Part shown: positions 13,501-25,500 of the stretch, piece after piece | Position numbering within the stretch: the stretch's first letter is position 1 | How the letters are laid out: the number at the start of each line of letters is the position of its first letter | From: Euryodendron excelsum | Taxonomy: Eukaryota > Streptophyta > Magnoliopsida > Ericales > Pentaphylacaceae | Length of the DNA: 64,000 bases | Direction: 5' to 3' | Assembly: GCA_033060915.1 (NCBI GenBank) | Contig: CM065378.1 | Coordinates: forward strand, 59,015,001 to 59,079,000 | Program-made: the position numbers and the translations under genes | The notes under the pieces: model-generated | Told to the model about the DNA's origin: nothing | Databases searched by the model: none | Seen by the model: the letters and a program-made list of their open reading frames with translations, nothing else

Positions 13501-16500
13501 GCAGCCTCTTGGCTGCTGGGCTTGTTGGTAAAAGACTAAGTAATTTCTTTTTGCTCTCTCGAGCAACCTTTTTGGGCTGTCGGGCTCTAGGCTCTCCTGA
13601 CCAATCTCTTGGGCTGTCGGGCTCTAAGATGATAAGACTTTAAGTGTCTTCTTTTTGCTCTCCCCATCAACCTTTTTGGGTTATCGTGCTCTATGATGAT
13701 AAGACTTCAAGTATCTTCTTATTGCTCTTCCGAGCAGCCTCTTAGGTTATCTGGCACTAGGCTCTCCCGAGCAGCGTCTTGGGCTGTCGGGCTCTATTAT
13801 GATAAAACTTCAAGTATCTTCCTTTTGCTCTCCTAATTTGCCTCTTGATTGTCGGGCACTGTGCTCTCCCGAGTAGCCTCTGGGGCTGCCGGACTCTGTT
13901 ATGATAAAACTTCAAGTATCTTCTTTTGCTCTCTCGATCTACCTATCGGTTGTCGGGTACTATGCTCTCTTGAGCAGCCTGTTGGGCTGCCGAGCTCTAT
14001 TATGATAAAACTTCAAGTATATTCCTTTCGCTCTCCCGATCTACCTTTCAGCAGTCAGACATTGCTCTTTTAAGCAGCCTCTTAGGTTGCCAGGCTCTGT
14101 TATGATAAAACTTCAAAGTGTTTTTGCTTCATACCTTAACTTTACATAACAGTTGTTGTGGTGGTCCCCGCATTGTGTTTATGGGGTTCCCTTAGGAGGC
14201 AGTTGGAGAATATTGACTGTATTTTTTCCCAATTTTTGCGCTGTGGATGACGTTAGTGATGGAAACGGAAGGGACTCCTTTGAGGGTTTTCATCTGCTTT
14301 TTCACTACGCCCCCTTTTCCTATTTAAGGCACCGTCTTGCTTAAGATTTTCCACACAATTTTCTTGGCACCTTTTGGGTTGGTCTTTCCTAGCTTTTCTA
14401 AAGATTGTCGTCTCAGTGAAGGCCTTTGATTTTTTCATTTGCGTTGCTGTGGTGCTTCCTTATCATATGGGTGGAGTTGGAAAATGGGAGATAGTTCATG
14501 TGGTGCATCAATTTGTTACTTCGAACTCCCCCAACCTTTTGTCCTTTCTAGATAGCATACTTTCTCTAGTGCTTCTGTTGATGGAGTTCCTCCACCGCGT
14601 TGCATGTGTGAGCTTTATGTGGACTCAACAAGTTGGTGTCATCGCATTGCTGTGGTGCATTGGCGTTCATCTTTCACCATTCTTGTTGGTGCCGAGAGTA
14701 GGGCTGACTTCCATCTCTGCGGCCATATCCCTCTCCTTTTGTGTAGTTTTCTTTATGAGTTTATTGCTTGTCTCTCAATGGGGTACATAACCCACTATAT
14801 AGTAATGTTTACGCCTTTGAAGAAAAGATTTTCTGCTTTGTTTGACTGCTTCATTTGTTTATTCTCTTGTGCTTGCAAATAAGAATATAATTTTTAAGAA
14901 TAATAAGCAGAAGCCCAAAAATAATTGATAAGTCATTAATTATTTTTGGGAGGATACATCAAACATGGTACTTTCTTAGGTGTTTTGCATTCCACGGGTG
15001 AGGTAGTTCTACTCCATCCATGATTTTTAACCAATATGTCCCAGGCCTGTTGAGCCCTATGACCTCGTAAGGCCCTTTCTAGTTCAGTGTAAGTTTTCCA
15101 TCTCTGAGACTCGTTGTTGACTGGTTAATCCTTTTTAGTTCTAGGTCTCCTATTCTGAACTCTCTGAGTTTGACCTTGATATTGTGGCATTGGGCCATAC
15201 TTCGCTTGTACGTTGCTGTTTTGATCGTGGTTTGTTCCCTTGCTTCCTTAAGCAGGTCTAGGTTGGCTTTGAGGGCCTCCCCGTTTGCCTCCACCTGGAA
15301 GTTAGTCGTTCTAGTTGTCGGGAGGTTAATCTTGACTGGGATAACTGCCTCCGTTCTAAAGGTCAGGTAAGCAGGGTGTAGCAGGTTGATGTCCGAGCTG
15401 TAGTGTGGTGTGCCTATAGTATGCTAGGGAGTTCTTCAGTCCAATTACTCTGGGCCTCCTCCAATTTTGTTTTTACGATCTTGAGCAAGGACTGGTTGGT
15501 CACCTTTACTTAGCCATTGGCTTGGTAGACTGGTTGGTCACCTTCACTTGGCCATTGGCTTGGTAGTGCTCAGGAAAGGAATAGTGGTTCTTGATTCCTA
15601 GAACTACACAGAAGCCCTGAAACTTCTCTCCTTGGAACTGTTTGCTGTTGTTTGAGATAATTATGGCTGAGATGCCAAACTTGCAGACTATCGACTTTCA
15701 AACAAAATCGATCTTTTTTCCTTCTGTTATTCTTACTAGGGGTTCTGCCTTACCCTCTTGATGAAGTAATCGATCGTTATCATCGCAAACTTTGTCTGTC
15801 CCTTGCCTTGGGGTAGGGATCCTATGAGGTCAATTCCCCATTAGGCGAAGGGCCAGGGGCTGGAGATGGGAGTGAGCTCTTGCAGGGGTTGTCTGGGGAC
15901 GTTGGCAATCTTCTGGCACTTGTCGCATCTCTTGACAAATTCTCGCGTGTCTTTAGCCATGGCTGGCCAAAATTACGCTGTCTTAAGGGCGTTATATGCT
16001 AGTGATCTTTCGTCTGAGTGGTTCCACATACCCTTAATGTATTTTTCGCAGGACATATTCTGCCTTGTACTCAGATGAACATCGGAGCGATAGAGAGAAA
16101 CCTCTTTTATAGAGCCTGTTGTCTACCACAGTGTACTTGCTTGCTCTGAGTCGGACCTTCCTTGCCTCATTCTTGTCTTGAGGTTGTCTCCCTTCAATCA
16201 AATATTTCAAGATTGGAGTCGCCCAAGTGACTGCCACGCTGACCTGACACATTTTGGTTTCGGCGGCAATGCTTGGGGATGAAATGAGTTCCACTAAGAT
16301 TGTCTACTCTGTCTCTTCTTGATTTGTGGACGCTAACCTTGCTAGTTTATTAGCGCTTGCGTTCTCATCTCTCGAAACTCTCTATATTTCAAAACGGGTG
16401 AGGGCTTTTATTAAATTTTTAGTCTTCTCCAAGTAGGCCTTCATGCTACCTTCCTTGTCTTCATACTCTCCTTTGACTTGCACTACGACTAGCTGGGAGT

Positions 16501-19500
16501 CACTGTGTAGCAGCACATACTCATCCTCAAAGTGGCGGCCAGGTGGATACCTGCCAACAGTGCCTCATATTCGGTCTCATTATTTATTGCCTTGAAGCCG
16601 AAGCAGAGGGCATATTCGAGTTTTTCTCCATCTGGGGTTGTCAGCACAACCCGTACTCCACTTTCACTATCGATTGAGTAGCCATCAGCGCTCAGCACCT
16701 AGGTGGGGCCGGCGAGGTGTCGCTCCTCGCACTGAGCTTTTGTGGTCTGCTCTAATGGTTCCTGCAGGTTGGTGAACTCCACGAGGAAGTCTGCTACTAC
16801 CTGCCCGCGAATTGTTGTCCTGAGTCGGTACTGCACATTGAACACTCCGAGCTCAATTGACCATTACGCCCTGCTGTGTTTGGCTTCTGCAGTGCCCTTC
16901 GTAGTGACTGGTCTGTTAGGACCATAATGGTGTGGGACTGGAAATAAGGTCGGAGCCTGCGGGCTAACGTTACTAAGGCGAAGGCCAATTGTTTAATCTT
17001 TATGTAGCGTTGCTTTGCTTTGCTCTTCTTAGGGCCCGGCTTGTGCAGTAGATCGGTTTCTGGATCCCTTGTTCTTCTTTGGCCGGGGACGAACCGACAA
17101 CTGTAGTGGAGACAGCTAGGTAGAGGTACAGTTCTTCTCCTGTCACTATTCGGCTAAGCAGAGGTGCCGAACTTAGGTATGTCTTTAACTGAGCAAAAGC
17201 ATGCTCGCATTCCTGCAATCACTCAAAAACCTTTCTCAAAATTTTAAAGAAAGGTAAGCATTTATTAGTGGACCTGGAATTGAACCTGTTCAATGCTGCC
17301 ACTCGTTCTGCCAACCTTTGAACATCCTTCATGGTCTTGGGGGGCTGCATGTTGAGGATTGCTTGGATTTTCTCGAGATTTGTTTCGATTACTCTATTGA
17401 ACACTATGTACTCGAGGAACTTCCCAGAGGAGACGCCAAATATGCACTTGGCCGAGTTGAGCTTCATTCCGTACGCTCGCAGCGCAGTAAATGTAGGCCA
17501 GCCAAGTGGTGCATGCTTTTAACCAGCATGTTATCCACATACACCTTAACATTGCTCCCGATTTAGTTCTTAAACATGTTGTTGACCAAGCGCTGGTAGG
17601 TGGCTCCAGCATTTTTTCAAATTGAAGGGTATCACGTTGTAACAGTACATCCCCTAATCTGTAATAAGGCTGTGTCCTCTCTGTCCTGTTTTGCCATTTT
17701 GATCTGGTTGTAATCCGAGAATGTGTCTATGAAGCTCAACATTTCGTGGCTGGCGGTTTAGTCCATTAACAAACCAAATCCTAGACAGAGGGAAGCTGTC
17801 CTTCGGACATTCTTTGTTGAGGTTGGTGAAGTTGATGCACATTTGCCATTTGTTGTTAGATTTCTTTACCAGCACGACATTGGAGAGCCATTCGGGGTAA
17901 TGGGCTTTCCCTATGAACTTGGCTTTCAGTAACTTCACTTCCTCTACGATGGCCTCGTTCCTTTTTGGGGCGAAGACTCGCCTCTTCTGCCTAACGGGAC
18001 AGTAGGCTTGGCTAATGTTAAGATGGTGGGACATCGTCTTTGGACCGATGCCTGGCATATCTTCGTGAGTCCATGCAAACATGTCAGCATTTCTTTTCAC
18101 GAATGCTATTAGGGCTGTTCCTAGCTCAACGTCGAAGGTAGACTCGATCTTTGTCCTCATCTAGGTTGGCCCTCCACAATTTGCACTTCGTCCAAGTTTT
18201 CTACTAGCTCCCCTTATACTAGCTCTTCCTCATCCTGGACATTAAGCTCGTCTGTCACCATGGTTTCCTGAAGGAGTTCCTCTATTGGTTGGAAACTTCA
18301 TCATGAGATGGTAAATTGAGGTGACCGCCTTGAGTTGATTGAGGGAGGTTCGTCCTAAGATGGTGTTGTAGGCCAAGGGGCAATCCATCACCAAAAAGTT
18401 AACCATTTTTGTTGTTTGCTAGGGGGTAGTTCCTATCGTTACTGGGAGATTGATGAATCCTAGCAGCACTACTTCATCCCCAGTAAAGCCCACCAGGGGT
18501 GATTACATTGGCTGGAGCTTCTCTCTCCCAATCTCCATTTGGTCGAAGGCCCGGAAGAAGAGTATGTCAACCGAGCTGCCTCTATCTACCAGCACCCTTC
18601 TAGTTGCGAAATTTACCACTACCATGGTTACCACAAGGGGGTCATCATGGGGCTTGTGAAGTCCTGCTGCATCCTCGTCTTTTAAGGAGATTATGGTCGT
18701 CATTTCCCGTGATACCTTACTTAGCCTCTTTGCTACCAAAACTTCCCTTCATTCTTGGGTTCTGGCTTTTCTTGCATGGTTTTTTCTTGCCACGTTCGAT
18801 CCTCCACCGCCTTTGATCTCCCCAATTGGTAGTTGATTGAGTTATGCTCTCCTGGGGCTTGGTTAACGGGGGCACTGTTGTTGCTGATTGGCACGTGGCT
18901 TGCCCGCCATTTACTGGCCCAACTTCTCCCTCTTAATGAGGCATTGGAGTTGTTGCCTTAGATCTCGGTAGTCCTTCGTGTCGTGGCTATGGTCGTTGTG
19001 GAAGTGGCAGTATTTGTTTTGGGACCTCCTCTCAGGTGGAGATTTCAACTTCTTAGGCTATCAGAGCGTCGGATCGAATCTGATCTGGTACAGTACTTGT
19101 TGAAGAGGTGCATTGAGGGGGGTGTAATTCCCAAATCTTTTCTTGGTGGCTTCTGCCTTGGCCTCGGGTTAGGTTGAGGCTCAGGGCACTTTAGGGCCTC
19201 AGTCATCAATGCTAGCCTCAGCCGTCCTCTTCTTTTTCTCCGAGCGCTCTTCAGCCCTCTTCATGTGGTCAAACTGAGCGTTCAAGGCATTTTCGGTGTT
19301 CATGTGCTTTTGAACACCATGTTCTCTGGCGACTCTTTGGAAAGAGACAATAGGGATTTATGAGACCAAACTCCGCTTATGAATGCCGTCACGATCACTT
19401 TGTCATCTATGTTGTCCACTTGTAGGGTCTCTCGGTTGAACTTGGTGACATAAACCCGAAGGGACTCTTCCTTATGTTGCTTCATATTCAGTAGGCACGT

Positions 19501-22500
19501 TGGTGGCCGGTGCTGCCTCTGACCTCCGATGAAGTGTCCCACGAACATTTTGCTTAACTGGATGAAGGAAGTGATCTACTCTAGTTTTACTTTGTTGAAC
19601 TAGATTCGCGCTGATCCTTTAAAGGCAGTGGAGAAGGCTCGGCACAAACGGCCCCAACGGATGATGCAGTAAACTTGTAGGTCCTTACTTTGATCGACGT
19701 TTGAAACTTGTAAGGATCAGAAAGCAAGGTAATAGTATTGAGCACCGGCGGAGTGTTAGCGCAATACTCTCTAATGCCTAAGTTAGCAGAAATGGGAGAT
19801 TGGAATTGTGATTGTAGATAGTGGATAGAAAAATGGCGTACCATCTCATGGGGTTGAGCCCTCCATTTATTGTGGGCTCATTCAGTGATCTTGGCATGAT
19901 TGCTTGTCTCCACTCTCGGTGGGTGATTTGAATTGATTTTAATTTCTTAAATCTCGATTGACCGTTTATAGATAATGGTATGATGAGAGTATCGCGGATG
20001 GGATCTCGGACTCTCAGCTGGTGACGGGTTCTTAGAGATTAGGCCTAGCGAGTCATGGGCCAGACCATCTGACCTGCCGCGCTTCCCTCGGCTCAGGGTG
20101 CTTAGTCTGACCAGGCCATGCGGGACAATAGCGCTCTGGTCTGTGTGGCTAGATCTGTACTCATCACTTCTAATTTGTTAAAATGACAAAATAATTATTA
20201 TCCATAAAAATAAAATAAATAAAAAAGATAATTTTCATCTCCTCCATTTTGGGTTTCTTACATTTTCATACTCTTCGTCTCTGCGTATACCTTATCATTT
20301 CCTTCATTAAAATCTCCAAACATATGTTGAAACTTTAGATGCACTCTCTATATTTTGTGGCTATTAATCTACAAATAATCATTGTTATTTCTCTCGACAT
20401 CCTTAAGGTTTTTTTGATACTTGAGGAAAGAAAGGAAAGAGGATTAAAAATTCTCTTCCTTTGTTTGAAGGGAAGAGAAAGTTGTTTTTTTCTTACTTTC
20501 CTTTCATTTTCCTTCCTCTTTCTTTTTTAACAGATATCATATTATTTTTCTTCCTCTTTACTTTCAATTTCAAACAAAACGAAGTGTTTTTCCTCTCATT
20601 TTCTTTGCAATTAAATAAAGGAAAGAATAACACTTTCTCATTATTGTTTCTCTCATTTCGTTTTCCTTCCTCTTTCACAAGTATGAAACAGACCCTAAAT
20701 CTTGGACTCTTTATTTGAAAACTGCTTAATAACGGCAAAGGCAAGAGAAAGAGAGAGAAAAAAAAGAAAAGAAAAGAACAGAAAACATGGGAGAGAGAAT
20801 CTTTGGCTCTTTGTCTAACATGTCCTTCATGCTTTGCAAATAAGGACACAAGCTGTTTCGAGAGAGCCTGCACTTTATTGCTCTTCATGAACCTTAATAA
20901 GTTGTTGTATGTAAAATCGTTGTGTTGAACTACCTCCGTTCTGTTGAATTGAACGGCCTGATCTTTGCTCTAAATGTAGTGGGCAAAGAAGTTTTGACTA
21001 TTGTCAAATAGCCCCTTGCATTAAATGTTTAACTGGCAAGTTGGGCATTGCTTCTTGGATCAATCCTAAAGACGCATTTCGAGTTTCAACGTCTCGACCT
21101 CAGCTTGATCTTACATCTTTCACTTTCTGTACTTTCGCACTTTCAACTTAAATTGGTCCATTTTATGTCTCAGAAAGTAAATTCATATTCATCTTTTAGT
21201 TTTTGATGCCATTATCAGGGACTGACCTTTGCAAAATAGAACAAGTAGACTCTGGACACTGAATATAATTCCTTTTTTTCGTTTTTCTATTAGTCTCTTT
21301 CCTTTTCTAGTTCCCATATTGATTATCTAATTGATGATAAAAATCTTTTTCAAGGACTTAGTTTTATGTTAACATATTGTAAACCAATTTAAGTTGAGAT
21401 ATATTTTGTTTTGTCTCGGACTCAATTTTCTTTGACATACTTATAATAAGAAAACAATGGCTTCAAGGTTTTTCTTGTGATTGAGATTCTTCTATGATGT
21501 GTTTTTTTCACTTTGTCATTATTTATTCACAATATTCGAACAAAATGTGTATTATTGTGACAACATATTTTTGGAGTTGGTTGTGTTCTCTTTGAAAGGG
21601 CTTCAGCTCTTGCTTTATTAGTTGTTGTAGGTACAAGTGTCCTACTCTCCTAAGTACTAAGACACTTAGGCACCTTGCTGCCTCCCTCTCCATACATTTG
21701 GTTTCACGTGGCAACCTGTCGCGGCGATGCATAGACCAAGACAACCTCACCTGTTGAGGATAGGGCGAAGATTACCTCCTCCAAGTTAAGGCACTAGGAG
21801 GGCCCTAGCCCACATGATCTCGAGGCATCTCCTCAAGTGACCTTGGGACATCTCCTCCATGGCCCTTGCCTATGGCCTCGCGTTCGGCACCTCCTGGCGT
21901 GGCTATGGAATCTCTCGGCCGAGCGCCCTCTTCTTTGGGCCATTTCTCTATACTCGACCATAATTGTCCACAAGTGTATCTCCAAAACCTAGTCTGGGAG
22001 TAGGATCTAGGAACCCCCTTGGAGTCACTCTCGCGGGGAACCATCAGGAGATAAGTAGATTGAAGGATAGAGTTGAGGGTTCATCGAAGGGCTTCACCTT
22101 TGAAGTGTCTTGCCTCTCGAGGGTTTCGACACCTTGACCGGTCTTAGAGAGAGAAATTTTTACCAAATCACGTTATCAGAGCAAGATTGACAACGACATT
22201 TAATGAAAGTTGATCGTTGACACCTGGCCGAATCCTTGCCACCTCTGAGGTAATTTCGGCACAGAGTTGACATTTGGAATATCGGCCTTCGGGAGACCAG
22301 TTGCCAAACCTGAGCACTTGCAGGTTGCTGGTCAAGGAGCCTATCGGATCTCCCCTACCTATATCAACGCCTGCCGTAACTTTTCAGAGGGTCTCTTTTT
22401 ACCAGGTTTGACCACTCACCCTCTATTCCTTCACATAGTTGTGTTCTAGAATTTTATAATGTCCAAATAGTATATATTAAAGCCTCGTGTTTATTCTTTT

Positions 22501-25500
22501 GATTGAAAGAGCAGATTTTTAAACCCAGGTTCCCAAATTTAGTATTTATTTCTTAAGAAGATTATTCTTCTTCATTTTCGCAAATTGATGTCTTGCTCTC
22601 TAAGGCAAGCAAGTGCTATGCATGGCACCTATCTAGCAGGCCTAAGGGGATATAGGCTCTTAGTACCTCCATTCCTTAAAATGATTGCTCTTTCATGATA
22701 AACTTAATTTACAGTAATATTCATCCATAACTATTCTAAAATATTTAATGGAAATTTTGTTTTTTTTATTTATTATAAGTAATATAGTTTTTGTTGTTTA
22801 TGTTTCGCTGTTGCTAGTTTAAATTTTGATGTCATCTGTAGAAAATGGATCTATTCCTTGTGCTTACTTGGACCTAACCCATAGGGATGGCTGGAGAGTC
22901 CAATATGGCCCACGACACAGGAAAAAGTTTGGATTTGCCTACTACTGAAAAGAAAGACAGTAAGACCATTGTAAAGAAGAAGAGAGGAGTAGTATCTCGA
23001 ATTTGGAATGGACTCTTTAGACTACATGGTGATGATTTTGAGAAGAGACTGCAACACATTTCCAAGGAAGAAGCTGCTGTTCTCGCTAGAAGGAAGAAGA
23101 GATCTCAGAGTTGGAGGAGGATAACCAGGCATCTAATAATATTTGCGGTGATTTTCGAGGTAAGCTGTGTTTCCCTTTTATTTCAGTAAATGGGGACTAT
23201 TTTCAGTAATAAACTGTTCTTGTGGGACTCAAGTGTTGGCCTGCCTATGCAAAAATCTTAACTTGGGTATTATTAAGAATTTGTTATTTCTTTAGCTCAA
23301 GTGTGTATGTGCATCAGCTGGAATAACTGATGACCCTTAACAGTCTATTTCCACTTTATCTGGAGAAACACAACCTAGACTTATCTGATTGGGGTACTTT
23401 GCATCATAGTACTAGTCCAAATCTAGAATCAAGAGGAACAAGGTTGCTTGCAAGGGCAAGTTTCAAATTTTAGAATTTGAGTTTGCCTGGTCTTGGACAG
23501 CTTTCTCTCGATACTTCAAGTCAAGGTGAATTTCTAATTCTTTTGGTTCTTGTTGGCAATGTCCCACATATATTGCTATTTATTAGAAATCTGCTATCAG
23601 ATTGTCATTTTACAAAATATGATGCTGTCTCTTGGGTTCCAGAATAGCTCTCGTGATTAGGCCACTAATTTAACGCATCCTTCATAGATGCATATCACCA
23701 ATACTCATTTTTTGCTTCTTGAACAGACAACTTGCCTCTTCTACTTCTTTCTCATCAGCCACACTGTTGCTTGTAACTACCATCATCAATGTTCCTGTCA
23801 CCTTGCTGCTGGAATCTTCCTATCTCCATAGATGCTACATGGATTGGAGACGAGTGTCGGGTACAGACATGTGTATTAGAAGCATCAAATTCTCGTGCTT
23901 AATGACACCAAGACATGGCTGAATTCAATATTTATTAAATGTATTTCATTTATTTAGAGTAAAATGGTGTTTACAAATTGATATATAGCTTTTTATGCAT
24001 AGAGTGGGAGTTTTATGTATAGTTTCATAGGAAAATCTTTTACTTAAACATATTTAATGGGTGCATGTCCAACTAGACTAGTAGGACACCTTCCATACCC
24101 TAACCCAAACCCAAATGCCAAGTTTTTGATACAAGTACTTAACAAATGTAGAGGAGACCATATGACAAGGTAGTGGGTTTAGGGTAGAAATAGATTTTAG
24201 GGTTGTGGAAAAAGGTTGTAGAGGGGCTTAGGTGGACCTGCCTTGGGCCCTTCTGGGAATCTTGGTGGTCAATGTGACTCCCGCCTCTTGGAAGGTGGTG
24301 AGGAGACAAACAAAGGCAGCCACAAGAGAGAGAGAGAGAGAGGGAGAGAGATTCACGAGTGAGGATGGTGGGTCCAACATTTATTGCATCGGTTATAAAT
24401 AAGCCCACTATTTATAGTAGAGGAGGAGCTTAGCTGGCTGGCACGTGTCACTTGCTGATTGGGCGCTTCGAGGCGCTGTAATGGCCAAGACAACCATGTC
24501 AACACCAGAGCCACCGGGTGTGGGGGACACTTCAAATCTACGATGGACGTGATATTTTCCCCACTTAGAGCATCCCATGTGTAATCTCATTAAATGGGGA
24601 TCAACTTTGTATTAAGTGTCCCAGATCTCATTAAATCTAGCGTATCTTTTAATTGTGTCTTCAAGGGGAGGCTTTCTCTTTTAATTGGTCGAGACTTGTG
24701 GTTCCTCACTCGTTCCAGGGGTCAACAGCTCAACAACCCGTTTATTCATAGCCTCAAATCCACAATTTGTTTGAAGGTTCCAAGCAAAGAGAAGGCGGAG
24801 CGGTTCAGTTCATAGCTTGTACGAGTGAAACCTTGTAATACCTTGTATTTTTTAAAATACAAAATGTCGGTTTATTTGAACATATTTTCCGTCGGAGTAT
24901 GAGGTAGAATATGTCCTGCGGAAAATACATGAAGGGTTATGTGGGAACCACTCAAGCAGAAGATCACTAGCACATAAGGTCTTCAGGACAGGGTACTTTT
25001 GGCCAAAGACGTGTAGAAATTTGTCAAGAAATGTGACAAGTGCCAGAGGTTTGCAACGTCCCCAGACAACCCCTGCAAGAGCTCACTCCCATCTCCGGCC
25101 CCTAGCTTTTCGCCCAATGGAGAATTGACCTCATAGGGGCCCTACCCTAAGGCAAGGGACAAATGAAGTTTATGGTGGTAGTGATCGATTACTTTATCAA
25201 GTGGGTGGAGGCAAATCCTTGGCCAGAATAACTGAAGGAAAAATGATCGATTTTGTTTAGAAGTCGATAGTTTGCAGGTTTGGCATCCTAGCCATAATTG
25301 TCTTAAACAATTACAAATAGTTCGAAGGAGGGAAGTTTCAGGGCTTTTGTGCAGGTCTGGGAATCAAGAACCACTATTCCTCCCGCGGGCACCCCCAACC
25401 CAATGGCCAGGTAGAGGTGACCAACTGGTCCTTACTTAAGATTGTAAAGACAAAATTGGAGGAGGCCAAGGGTAACTGGACTGAAGAACTCCTCAGCATG

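Noticed and set aside
12960..14115. CRISPR-like spaced repeats
   Set aside because: Repeats are degenerate, spacers are themselves repetitive, and the context is a plant retroelement.
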